Shown here piece after piece: positions 51,188-58,601 of a stretch of 64,000 nucleotides of DNA. A program made the position numbers and the translations under genes. The number at the start of each line of letters is the position of its first letter. The first letter of the stretch is position 1. The stretch covers positions 248,001 through 312,000 of the forward strand of contig NZ_JANUGY010000003.1 of the NCBI RefSeq assembly GCF_024756235.1, in the 5' to 3' direction. The notes under the pieces were generated by a model that worked only from the letters and a program-made list of their open reading frames with translations, was not told the origin of the DNA and did not search any database. The stretch is from Massilia kyonggiensis (GTDB taxonomy: Bacteria; Pseudomonadota; Gammaproteobacteria; Burkholderiales; Burkholderiaceae_D).

Positions 51188-52108
51188 ATGGCAGTACAAA
51201 ACTGGATTCCCTTTTCCCGCCAGGTCGTCCACGTGATGCGCTGCGCCGTGACCGAATGGCTGAGCCACCGGGCATCGAGCAAAGGCGCCGCCCTCGCGTT
51301 CTACACATTGTTCTCGCTGGCGCCCATTCTCGTGCTCGTCATCGCGATCGCCGGCTTTTTCTACGGCACCGACGCCGCCCAGGGCCAGCTGCTGGACGAG
51401 TTGCGCGGCCTCGTCGGCACTCAGGGCGCGGAAACCATCCAGGCGATCCTCGCCGGCGCGCGCAACAAGGAAAGCGGCAAGCTGGCGACGATCATCGCGA
51501 CGGTCCTGCTGCTGGTCGGTGCGACGAGTGCGTTCGCCGAACTCAAGGATAGCCTGGATGAAATCTGGGACGTCCCGCCGCCCAAGGACGCCACCTGGTG
51601 GGACACCGTGCGCACGCGCCTGCTGTCGTTCGGCCTGATCCTGACCCTGGGCCTGCTGCTGATGTTCACGCTCGTCGTGTCCGCCGCCTTGTCCGTGCTG
51701 GAAAAATACCTGGGCGGCATGTGGCATTCCGCGACGATCATCCTGGGCTGGGTGGCCTGGGCCTTCAGCTTCCTCGTCATCGCCGTGATGTTCGGCGCCA
51801 TCTACAAGCTGCTGCCGCGCGTAAAACTGTCCTGGCACGACGTGACCATCGGCGCCCTCGGCACCGCGATCATGTTCACCGTGGGGAAATTCGCGATCGG
51901 CCTGTACATCGGCAACAGCGGCACGGCGAGCAGCTTCGGCGCGGCCGGTTCGCTGATCGCGCTGCTGCTATGGGTGTATTACTCGGCGCAGATCTTTTTC
52001 CTGGGTGCGGAATTCGCCCGCCAGTACGCGCTGCAGATGGGCAGCCTGAAGGACAAGCACGTCCCCGGTGCGCCCCCGCCGGAGGCGCGTCCCTCGCCCG
52101 TGCACTGA
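51188..52108 (+). CDS. YihY/virulence factor BrkB family membrane protein
   Basis: The 306-residue protein has about six membrane helices and family blocks SKGAALAFYTLFSLAPILVLVIAI and GSLIALLLWVYYSAQIFFLGAEFARQY. It is often called BrkB/UPF0761. Its function is unclear, perhaps transport or envelope integrity. GGAGGTAACCTG precedes the ATG. Confidence 0.87.
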   Translation: MAVQNWIPFSRQVVHVMRCAVTEWLSHRASSKGAALAFYTLFSLAPILVLVIAIAGFFYGTDAAQGQLLDELRGLVGTQGAETIQAILAGARNKESGKLATIIATVLLLVGATSAFAELKDSLDEIWDVPPPKDATWWDTVRTRLLSFGLILTLGLLLMFTLVVSAALSVLEKYLGGMWHSATIILGWVAWAFSFLVIAVMFGAIYKLLPRVKLSWHDVTIGALGTAIMFTVGKFAIGLYIGNSGTASSFGAAGSLIALLLWVYYSAQIFFLGAEFARQYALQMGSLKDKHVPGAPPPEARPSPVH

Positions 52109-52145
52109 ACCGCCACGGCGCCGTTGCCCGTACGGCACGGCGCCG

Positions 52146-53423
52146 TCATTCGCCGAGCAGTTCGGCGATGACTTCCATGCCTTCCACGCGCTCGGCCACG
52201 ACCTTGATCACGACGACGACGGGCACGCCGAGCAGCAATCCCCACATCCCCCACAGCCAGCCCCAGAACAGCAGGCTGACGAACACGGCGGCCGGGTTCA
52301 TCTTGGCGATCTTGCCGGTCATCCAGGTCGTGACGACCATGCCGACGAGCGTCGCGATCGCCAGCGACGCGCCCGCCACGAGGATCACCATCTGCAGCGA
52401 CTCGAACTGCAGGAAGGCGACGAGGCCGGTGGCCGACGTGATCAACAGCGGGCCGAAGTAAGGCATGACGTGCGCCACGCCTGCGAAAATGGCCCAGGCG
52501 CCCGCGTTTTCCAGGCCGATGAGACGCAGCGCCACCCACATCAGCAGCGCCAGCAGCACGTTCGTGACGAGCAGCATGAACATGTAGTTCTGGATGGACG
52601 TGTTGATGTCTTCGAGGATGTGCACCGTCACTTTTTTCTGCGTCAGCGACGGCCCTGTCAGCTTGACGAGCTTGCGCTTGAACGTATCTCCCGCCAGCAG
52701 CAGGAAGAACACGAGGAACACGACCATCGTCGCTTGCGAAATGAAACTGGCCAGGCCGACGGAACCGGCCAGCAGCCAGTCCATGATGCGGAAATTGCTG
52801 GCGCCTGGCGTCTGTGCGGCGGCCGGTGCCGCCGCGCGGCGCGGGGGCGTTGCCCGTTTCGCACCCGCCGCGTTGGCGGCGGCCTGTTCGAGTTCGGCCG
52901 CGGCCGCTTGCACCTGCTGGATCGTCGACGGGCCGTCCGACCCATCCGTGAGGATGCGCGTGACCTTGTGCGTGAGGGTCGGGAGTTCGTCGACGATGTT
53001 GAGGAACTCGCCCTGCACCCGGTGCATGGTCAGCGCCATGCCGACCAGGATCAGGCCGGTGACGAGCGTGGCGCCGATCGCGCGCCGGATGTGCCAGCGC
53101 TCGAGCCAGCGCACGACGGGACTCAGGGTGTAGGCGATGAAGATGCCGAGCAGGAGCGGCACGAAGAAATTCTTGGCCCACTGCAGGCCGAAGATGAACG
53201 CGACGGTGGCGATGACGCCGAGCGTGAGACCGCGCGCCTGGACATGAATGGGCAGGCGCAGGTTGCCGTGGGCCGCACCGAGCTCTTCGCCCGTCGGCGC
53301 CCCATCCGTGCCGAGGAGGCCGGCTTCACGCGCCGCCTGCTCCACATCCGCGGACGCCGCGGCAACCGGGGTGACTGGGTTGGATGCCTCGGACGTGACG
53401 GGGCCGGATTGGGCGAGCTGCAT
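52146..53423 (-). CDS. AI-2E family transporter (PerM/TqsA-like)
   Basis: The 425-residue protein has about eight membrane helices with SLLFWGWLWGMWGLLLGVPVVVVIK near the end, a family feature. A 130-residue non-membrane part follows the second helix pair. The first 50 residues are hydrophilic. It may export a small solute or act as a Na+/H+-type permease; AI-2 transport is only shown for TqsA. It is convergent with yihY. Confidence 0.85.
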   Translation of the reverse strand: MQLAQSGPVTSEASNPVTPVAAASADVEQAAREAGLLGTDGAPTGEELGAAHGNLRLPIHVQARGLTLGVIATVAFIFGLQWAKNFFVPLLLGIFIAYTLSPVVRWLERWHIRRAIGATLVTGLILVGMALTMHRVQGEFLNIVDELPTLTHKVTRILTDGSDGPSTIQQVQAAAAELEQAAANAAGAKRATPPRRAAAPAAAQTPGASNFRIMDWLLAGSVGLASFISQATMVVFLVFFLLLAGDTFKRKLVKLTGPSLTQKKVTVHILEDINTSIQNYMFMLLVTNVLLALLMWVALRLIGLENAGAWAIFAGVAHVMPYFGPLLITSATGLVAFLQFESLQMVILVAGASLAIATLVGMVVTTWMTGKIAKMNPAAVFVSLLFWGWLWGMWGLLLGVPVVVVIKVVAERVEGMEVIAELLGE

Positions 53424-53549
53424 GGTACCTGCCTAAAAAAACAGCCGGACCCGGGCACCCGCCGGCAGTGTCCTGCCGAGGCGGATGCCGCATGGCGCGG
53501 CAATCGAAACGACTGTCGGGCCGGCCCGCGCACGAGCCGCCCGGTCAGC

Positions 53550-53864
53550 TTATTTTACGCGGATGTCGTTCTTGACCGACGACACACCTTTCACGCCGCG
53601 TGCGACGTCGGCAGCCTTCTGTGCATCCTGCGGCTGGGCCACGAAGCCCGACAGCTGCACGTCGCCCTTGTAGGTTTCGACGTTGATCTCGGTGGCCTTC
53701 AGGGTCGGCTCGTTGAAGATCGCGGCTTTCACTTTGGCCGTGATGGCGGCATCGTCGATGTACTCGCCGGTGCTTTCGCGGGTCGGGCTCGACGAGCAGC
53801 CGACGATGGTGAAGGCGACGGTGGCGGTGAAGATGGCGGTGGCGATGCGTTTGGTGACGTTCAT
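53550..53864 (-). CDS. BON-domain lipoprotein
   Basis: The 104-residue protein has a lipobox IVGC at about residue 23 and one BON domain with DDAAITAKVKAAIFNEP and ETYKGDVQLSGFV, related to OsmY/DolP domains that bind membranes. It is probably an osmotic- or envelope-stress lipoprotein. It follows the Cys-repeat protein gene by 65 bp on the same strand, so the two may share site C. Confidence 0.82.
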   Translation of the reverse strand: MNVTKRIATAIFTATVAFTIVGCSSSPTRESTGEYIDDAAITAKVKAAIFNEPTLKATEINVETYKGDVQLSGFVAQPQDAQKAADVARGVKGVSSVKNDIRVK

Positions 53865-53929
53865 GGTGAACTCCTCGTTAGTGGTGGTACATGGTTGTGC
53901 TCTAGACGAGCGGGTGCGGATGATTCCGC

Positions 53930-54478
53930 TTATTTACCGAACTCGGCCTTCGCAGCCGAGACGCATTGATCCTTGGCGGCGCCGGCGAACGCATCGCATT
54001 TCTCCATGGCGACGCGGTATGCGGCGGACAGCTTGTCCTCGCGCGCTTCGTTGCGCGCTTCGATCGTTTTCTGGTCGGCCTTCGCGTCGGCCTGCGCGGC
54101 GACGAGGCGGGCCTTGGCCTGTTCCTGGCACACGTCCTTGTCGTTGCCCGTGAGCCCGGCGCAGCGTGCCTTGTCGAGGTCGTAGTTGGCGGAGGCGATA
54201 CGCATCCGTGCCCGCGTGTAGGCCTTCAGCGTGTCTTCGTATTTGGCCCGTGCTTCTTCGTCGGCGTGGACGCGCGCGGCTTTCGCTTCCAGCACACAGA
54301 CGTCCTTCGGATTGCCCGTGATGGCATCGCAGCGGGCGCGTGCGTTCTTGTACTCGGCCGCCGCGGCGTCGCGCGCCTGCTGGTAGGCCAGCTTCGCTTC
54401 CGGCGTCGCCGCGCGGACATGGCCTGCGGCCCACATCAGGGCAGCCGCCAGCAGCAGGATCATGTGTGGTGTGCGCAT
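53930..54478 (-). CDS. Secreted helical protein with three C-x10-C repeats
   Basis: The 182-residue protein has a signal peptide ending VRAA, then three repeats of about 45 residues. Each has a Cys pair ten residues apart with a GxxKDxC core: CDAITGNPKDVC, CAGLTGNDKDVC and CDAFAGAAKDQC, each followed by xxxAKA. The rest is Ala/Lys/Glu helix. The Cys pairs likely form disulfides that clip helical hairpins. I know of such proteins only as hypothetical. The start follows AGGAGAACAAG. Stress-regulon site C lies upstream. Confidence 0.75.
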   Translation of the reverse strand: MRTPHMILLLAAALMWAAGHVRAATPEAKLAYQQARDAAAAEYKNARARCDAITGNPKDVCVLEAKAARVHADEEARAKYEDTLKAYTRARMRIASANYDLDKARCAGLTGNDKDVCQEQAKARLVAAQADAKADQKTIEARNEAREDKLSAAYRVAMEKCDAFAGAAKDQCVSAAKAEFGK

Positions 54479-54521
54479 TCTTGTTCTCCTTTTGACACTC
54501 TTTTTTTCAACCGATGTTGAC

Positions 54522-54563
54522 GTTTTACTCTGCCGTAAGGACGATTTCTGTTCGCTGCCGAAC
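54522..54563 (-). promoter_or_regulatory. Stress-regulon promoter site C
   Basis: On the minus strand GTTCG-GCAG-CGAAC (54563-54550), AGA, then after 22 bp TAAAAC (54527-54522). Start near 54515, 37 nt before the Cys-repeat gene. It is back to back with site D. Confidence 0.68.
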
Positions 54564-54610
54564 ACACGAAAAAAGATGATGAAAAAGCATCGGATGAGCA
54601 CCCGGGAGGT

Positions 54611-54652
54611 GTGCGTCATCGCACAGACCCCAACCGCATGACTGCGTAATCT
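54611..54652 (+). promoter_or_regulatory. Stress-regulon promoter site D
   Basis: GTGCG-TCAT-CGCAC (54611-54624), AGA, then after 22 bp TAATCT (54647-54652). Start near 54659, 24 nt before the glycine-zipper lipoprotein gene. Confidence 0.7.
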
Positions 54653-54682
54653 GGTCCTACATCTTTGCCAGGAGAACAAGTC

Positions 54683-55159
54683 ATGAAAGCTACTCGTACC
54701 CTTGCCGCCGTCGTCGCGGCCAGTGCGCTCCTCGGTGGTTGCGCGAGCCAGTCGTCCCAGCCCTACTACGCCAACGATGGCTACAACAATGGCTACCGCA
54801 GCGGCTACGACAACACGGCTTCGACGGGCTACGGCACGATCGAATCGATCCAGGTGACCAGCGGTGAAGGCCGCACGAGCGGTGCCGGCGCGATCGTCGG
54901 CGGCCTCGTCGGCGCGCTGGCCGGCAACCAGGTCGGCAGCGGCGGCGGCCGTACGGCGGCGACCGTCGCCGGCGGCGTGGCGGGCGCGGCGATCGGTAAC
55001 CGTGTGGAAGCGAACCGCGATGGCGCAGGACAACAGCAGTACGCAGTCAATGTCCGCCTCGACAATGGCGAATACCGCACCATCGTCCAGGACAATGTGT
55101 ACGACCTGCGCGTGGGCAACCGCGTGCGTATCGTCGACGGCCGCGTCTATCGTTACTGA
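54683..55159 (+). CDS. Glycine-zipper 2TM outer-membrane lipoprotein (SlyB-like)
   Basis: The 158-residue protein has a lipobox LLGGC, a Tyr/Asn/Gly-rich stretch, a glycine-zipper hairpin (GAGAIVGGLVGALAGNQVGSG and TVAGGVAGAAIGNRV) and a C-terminal small domain ending GNRVRIVDGRVYRY. This is the SlyB/Pcp-like plan of outer-membrane lipoproteins that respond to envelope stress. The start follows AGGAGAACAAG. Confidence 0.85.
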   Translation: MKATRTLAAVVAASALLGGCASQSSQPYYANDGYNNGYRSGYDNTASTGYGTIESIQVTSGEGRTSGAGAIVGGLVGALAGNQVGSGGGRTAATVAGGVAGAAIGNRVEANRDGAGQQQYAVNVRLDNGEYRTIVQDNVYDLRVGNRVRIVDGRVYRY

Positions 55160-55180
55160 GCGGCGCACCTTCGCACTCTT

Positions 55181-55205
55181 AAAGCCGGCTCTGCCGGCTT
55201 TTTTT
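55181..55205 (+). terminator. Terminator of the glycine-zipper lipoprotein gene
   Basis: AAAGCCGGC (55181-55189) pairs with GCCGGCTTT (55193-55201) around TCT and is followed by TTTT. Confidence 0.88.
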
Positions 55206-55322
55206 ATGGGCGCATGAAGCGAAGCCATAAAAAGACGGCGTCCAATCGAAGATTGCGACGCCGCTCAAGCCCCACCATATTCGTGAAGGCGCGATCCGGT
55301 GGTGAATCGCGCCGCGTTGTCC

Positions 55323-55688
55323 CTAGTATGCCACTTGCTGCGCGCGTTTGCGCTGCAAGTACCAACCGAGCGCGCCCAGGATGGCGGCGACGCCCAGTGC
55401 CGGCTTGCCGAGGTTGCGCTTGCGGATGAAGCCCAGCACGGTCAGTGCATACGGGGCCAGGACCGAGATGCTCGTGCCGGTCGGCTTGAGCAGTGCATCG
55501 GCGCGGGTGCGCAGCACCCACGTTGCGTGGTCGAGCGCCGAATGAAAGATCACTTCGGGGCGCGCCGCGTGCTTGATCTGGGCGCGCGCGTGGGCGACGC
55601 CGCTGCGGTAGAACTCGCCGTCGCGCAACAGCGCCCGCTTGCGCTCTTCAAGGGAGCCATGCGTGTGATGGCCGATCGTTTTTTCCAT
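55323..55688 (-). CDS. Small membrane-associated protein of unknown function (121 aa)
   Basis: The product has a basic N-terminal half (EERKRALLRDGEFYRSGVAHARAQIKHAARPEVI) and two hydrophobic stretches (SISVLAPYALTVLGFI and ALGVAAILGALGWYLQRKR). It is the last gene of the six-gene operon from 58415, 15 bp behind the holin-like gene. Proteins of this sort commonly follow YqjD/YqjE-type genes; YqjK is a possible relative. Confidence 0.65.
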   Translation of the reverse strand: MEKTIGHHTHGSLEERKRALLRDGEFYRSGVAHARAQIKHAARPEVIFHSALDHATWVLRTRADALLKPTGTSISVLAPYALTVLGFIRKRNLGKPALGVAAILGALGWYLQRKRAQQVAY

Positions 55689-55703
55689 AGCTCGTTCCTC
55701 CGG

Positions 55704-56090
55704 TTACAACAGCATGTCGCGGTCGTTGCGCAATTCCTTCATGGTCTCGGGGAACGCCAGCTTGCCCTGCTTGAGCAGCGAGAGTCCCTTCATCACGAGG
55801 ATCAGGGTGATCACGGCGAACACGACGAACATGACGAGCAGGATCTTCCAGCCCATTTCTTCCCAGGCCAGGGCCACGATCGTCGCGGTGCCGTAGGCCA
55901 GCGCGAACCACGTGGCCAGGGCGGCCAATGCGAAGATGACCACCAGTTCGATCACGTGATTGCGCACCTCCGACAGCTCGAGCGCGGCGAGTTCCACGCG
56001 CGACACCACGAGCCCGAACAGGTTCTTTGCCAGGCCCGTGATCCCACCCATGATGCCGGGGCTATGCACGACGGTTTCATTGTTATCCAT
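55704..56090 (-). CDS. Phage-holin-family membrane protein (YqjE-like)
   Basis: The 128-residue protein has two membrane helices (VIELVVIFALAALATWFALAYG and ILLVMFVVFAVITLILVM) between basic ends, fitting Phage_holin_3_6/YqjE. Despite the family name it is not tied to a prophage; such proteins are stationary-phase inner-membrane proteins. It lies 18 bp after the DUF883 gene. Confidence 0.8.
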   Translation of the reverse strand: MDNNETVVHSPGIMGGITGLAKNLFGLVVSRVELAALELSEVRNHVIELVVIFALAALATWFALAYGTATIVALAWEEMGWKILLVMFVVFAVITLILVMKGLSLLKQGKLAFPETMKELRNDRDMLL

Positions 56091-56108
56091 GGCTGCCCCC
56101 GACCGGAA

Positions 56109-56447
56109 TTATTTGCGGCCCAGAATGACACCCAGCAGCAGGCCGACACCGGCCGCCACGGCCACGGTGCGCCATGGGTTGTCCTTCACGTAGACATCGG
56201 TTGCGCGCGCCAGTTCCTTGCTCTTGACGAGGGCTTGATCCTGGTACTTGCCGGCCTTGCCCAACGCCTGGTCGAGCAGTTCCATGCCGCGCTCGCGCAG
56301 TTCGTCGGCCTTGTTGCCGGTGAGGGAAGCCGCGGCGCTCAGCAGCGACTGTGCGTCCTTGACGAGGGCTTTCACGTCGCCGGAAGCATTGTTCGCTGCG
56401 CCGTTCAGTTGGGAAGCGTTGGCGTTGGCGCGGATGGACTCTAACAT
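56109..56447 (-). CDS. DUF883 family membrane-tethered protein (YqjD/ElaB-like)
   Basis: The 112-residue protein is mostly a long amphipathic helix and ends DNPWRTVAVAAGVGLLLGVILGRK, the single C-terminal anchor of YqjD/ElaB proteins, which tether ribosomes to the membrane in stationary phase. The start at 56447 (MLESIRANANAS) follows AAGGAG. It stands after the ferritin-like gene by 37 bp. Confidence 0.85.
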   Translation of the reverse strand: MLESIRANANASQLNGAANNASGDVKALVKDAQSLLSAAASLTGNKADELRERGMELLDQALGKAGKYQDQALVKSKELARATDVYVKDNPWRTVAVAAGVGLLLGVILGRK

Positions 56448-56484
56448 GGTGTACTCCTTGTTGTTGGTAGTGGTGGGTAAAGGT

Positions 56485-57021
56485 TCAGGCCAGCAGGTCA
56501 CGCATGTCGTCGGCGTGCTCTTCCTCGGTGGCCAGGATCTCGGTCAGCATGATCGTGGTGGTCGGATCCTTGTCGCCGATGGCCTGGATCATCTGGCGGT
56601 AGGATTCGATCGCCACGCGCTCGGCGATCAGGTCGGCGCGGATCATCGCTTGCACGTCTTCCGAATCGTCGTACTCCGCATGGCTGCGCTGGGTCAGCGT
56701 GGCCGGGTTGAAGTTCGGCGAACCGTTCAGCTGGACGATGCGCTCGGCGATGCGGTCGGCGTGGTCCTGCTCCTGCTGCGCATGCTCGAGGAACTCGGCC
56801 TTGATGTGGCCCGTGTTCGGGCCGCTGACCGTGTAGTAGTGGCGCTTGTAGCGCAGCACGCACAGCAGTTCCGTCGCCAGTGCGGCGTTGAGCATGGCGA
56901 TGACGGCTTCGCGGTCGGCCGCGTAGCCTTCGGTCACGGCGCCGTCTTCGAGATTCGCGGCCGCGCGGCGGATTTCCGCGATGTCGAAGCCGTGCGCCAG
57001 GTTGGATGCGTTCTGTTCCAT
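56485..57021 (-). CDS. Ferritin-like di-iron protein (bacterioferritin group)
   Basis: The 178-residue four-helix protein has the ligands Glu in NAALATELLCVLRYKRH, ExxH in EHAQQEQDHADRIAERI, Glu in IAERVAIESYRQMI and the second ExxH in TEEEHADDMRDLL. It probably stores iron or removes peroxide with iron. It is placed in the stress operon, 31 bp behind the OmpA-like gene. Confidence 0.85.
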   Translation of the reverse strand: MEQNASNLAHGFDIAEIRRAAANLEDGAVTEGYAADREAVIAMLNAALATELLCVLRYKRHYYTVSGPNTGHIKAEFLEHAQQEQDHADRIAERIVQLNGSPNFNPATLTQRSHAEYDDSEDVQAMIRADLIAERVAIESYRQMIQAIGDKDPTTTIMLTEILATEEEHADDMRDLLA

Positions 57022-57052
57022 GAATCTTCCTCTTTCAGTGGGGTCTTAAATA

Positions 57053-57976
57053 TCAGCGCTGTGCCGCTCGCGGCGGGATGGGTGCGCCGGCGTTCGACAG
57101 CACGATCTCCACGCGGCGGTTCAGCTGGCGGTTCGAGGCCGTGTCGTTCGACGCAACCGGGAACGCCTCGCCATAACCGCGCATGCCGATGCGTTCGCGC
57201 GGCACGCCGAGGCCGACGAGGGCCTGGGCAACGGACGCCGCGCGGCGCTCGGACAGGTCCTTGTTATGGGCCGCGCTGCCCGTGCTGTCGGTAAATCCTT
57301 CGACCATGACCGTGCGGTCGGGGTTCTGCGTCATGATCTCGGCCAGTTTTTTCACGGTCGCCATGCCGTTCGCGTTCAGTTCCGCGCGGTCGGTGGCGAA
57401 CAGCACGTCGCCGATGGTGACGACCATGCCGCGCTCCGTCTTCTGTGCATGCAGTTCGACGAGCAGCGCTTCCAGGCGCGATGCGCGCTCGGCCTGCTGG
57501 GCGGCCTGCTGCTGGGCGGCGGCGGCCTGTGCCTGCGCATCCTGGGCCTGCGCCTGGGCGGCGGCGGCCTGGGCCTGGGCGGCGGCGGCGTCGCGCTTGG
57601 CGCGGTCCGCTTCGGCGGTGCGGGCTTCCAGCTGGACGCGGTCGCGTTCGCGGCCCGCATTGGCGACTTCGGCCTCGGCTGCCTTCGTCTTCGCCACTTC
57701 CTGTGCGGTGGCGATCTTCTGCTTGGCGATGTAGGCCAGACGGTCGATCGTGTCGAGGCTTTCGCGCTGGGCGGCGGCCTGGTTGGCGCGGTCGAGCGCT
57801 TCGCCGGCCTGCTTGAATTCCATCTGCGCGTACGTCGCGACCTGCGGGTTGTTGTTGGCCGCGACGAAGTCGGCGCGTGCCTCGTCCAGCGTTGGCGTGG
57901 TGGTCGGGACGGTGCTGCAACCGGCCAGTGCGACGGCACCGGCGAATACCATGGCCTTCAGGAAATTCATTTTCAT
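57053..57976 (-). CDS. OmpA-like lipoprotein with DUF4398 domain
   Basis: The 307-residue protein has a lipobox ALAGC (near residue 19), a DUF4398 helical region (VATYAQMEFKQAGEALDRANQAA), a long Ala/Gln coiled coil (residues about 95-165) and a C-terminal OmpA domain with EGFTDSTGSAAHNKDLSERRA. The coiled coil could span the periplasm between outer membrane and peptidoglycan. It is the second gene of the six-gene operon. Confidence 0.88.
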   Translation of the reverse strand: MKMNFLKAMVFAGAVALAGCSTVPTTTPTLDEARADFVAANNNPQVATYAQMEFKQAGEALDRANQAAAQRESLDTIDRLAYIAKQKIATAQEVAKTKAAEAEVANAGRERDRVQLEARTAEADRAKRDAAAAQAQAAAAQAQAQDAQAQAAAAQQQAAQQAERASRLEALLVELHAQKTERGMVVTIGDVLFATDRAELNANGMATVKKLAEIMTQNPDRTVMVEGFTDSTGSAAHNKDLSERRAASVAQALVGLGVPRERIGMRGYGEAFPVASNDTASNRQLNRRVEIVLSNAGAPIPPRAAQR

Positions 57977-58022
57977 GATGCTTCCTTTCTGCGGTTCTTG
58001 TTATTGGGTGTCGGTGTGAACG

Positions 58023-58415
58023 TCACTGCTGGTCGGAATTGGCGCGGTCGACTTCCTGGCGCAGCACGCGCAGGTCTTCGTTGAGTGCGTCGGCGGCGGC
58101 CGTCGCCTTGGCCGAATTGGCCTTGCTCTGCGCGAGCTTGGCGTCGGCCTGGGCCTGGACCGCGAGTTCACGGGCCGTCTTGTAATCCTTGGCGGCGAGC
58201 GCCTGGTTGGCGCGCATCATCTTGTCGCGCGCGGCCGAGATCTCGGCCGGCGCCAGCTCGGGCGCGCCCGCCGTGACGGCGTTTTCGACGGCATTGTGCG
58301 AAACCGCGACGGCAGCCGTGGCCGGGGTCTTTTCGGGGCTCGCGCAGGCGGCCAGCGAAAGCACCACGGCGGCTGCGCCGACCCGCATCAGCAGGTTCAT
58401 CGATTTCGTATCCAT
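58023..58415 (-). CDS. DUF4398 lipoprotein
   Basis: The 130-residue protein has a lipobox LAAC at about residue 22 and a DUF4398 helical domain (SAARDKMMRANQALAAKDYKTARELAVQAQADAKLA). It is a short paralogue of the N-terminal part of the next gene and may pair with its coiled coil. The start at 58415 follows CAGGAG. It is the first gene of the six-gene operon behind site E. Confidence 0.82.
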   Translation of the reverse strand: MDTKSMNLLMRVGAAAVVLSLAACASPEKTPATAAVAVSHNAVENAVTAGAPELAPAEISAARDKMMRANQALAAKDYKTARELAVQAQADAKLAQSKANSAKATAAADALNEDLRVLRQEVDRANSDQQ

Positions 58416-58449
58416 CTTGCGACTCCTGTTTGTAGTTTGTGTTGGTAAC

Positions 58450-58491
58450 GTTATAACCCTCGCACCAGACGAGATCGGTTCGCTGGCGCAC
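58450..58491 (-). promoter_or_regulatory. Stress-regulon promoter site E
   Basis: On the minus strand GTGCG-CCAG-CGAAC (58491-58478), CGA, then after 22 bp TATAAC (58455-58450). Start near 58443, 28 nt before the DUF4398 gene. The only promoter visible for all six genes down to 55323. Confidence 0.7.
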
Positions 58492-58528
58492 ATAGACACG
58501 GCCTTGCCCCGCCTGCGGCCGGGCTACG

Positions 58529-58570
58529 GTGCGGCACCGCACATTGACGCACGGACCTTTACGTTAATCT
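58529..58570 (+). promoter_or_regulatory. Stress-regulon promoter site F
   Basis: GTGCG-GCAC-CGCAC (58529-58542), then after 22 bp TAATCT (58565-58570), the same hexamer as in site D. ATT replaces the usual NGA. Start near 58577, 25 nt before the AsmA gene. Confidence 0.68.
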
Positions 58571-58601
58571 GCGATCAACCCATCCCACCAGAAGGAAGGC
58601 C

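Noticed and set aside
55704..56090. Holin gene as evidence of a prophage
   Set aside because: The family name misleads; neighbours are YqjD-type stress genes and no other phage gene is present.
57480..57600. Repeat-like GCC/GGC-rich block
   Set aside because: It encodes the Ala/Gln coiled coil of the OmpA-like lipoprotein.
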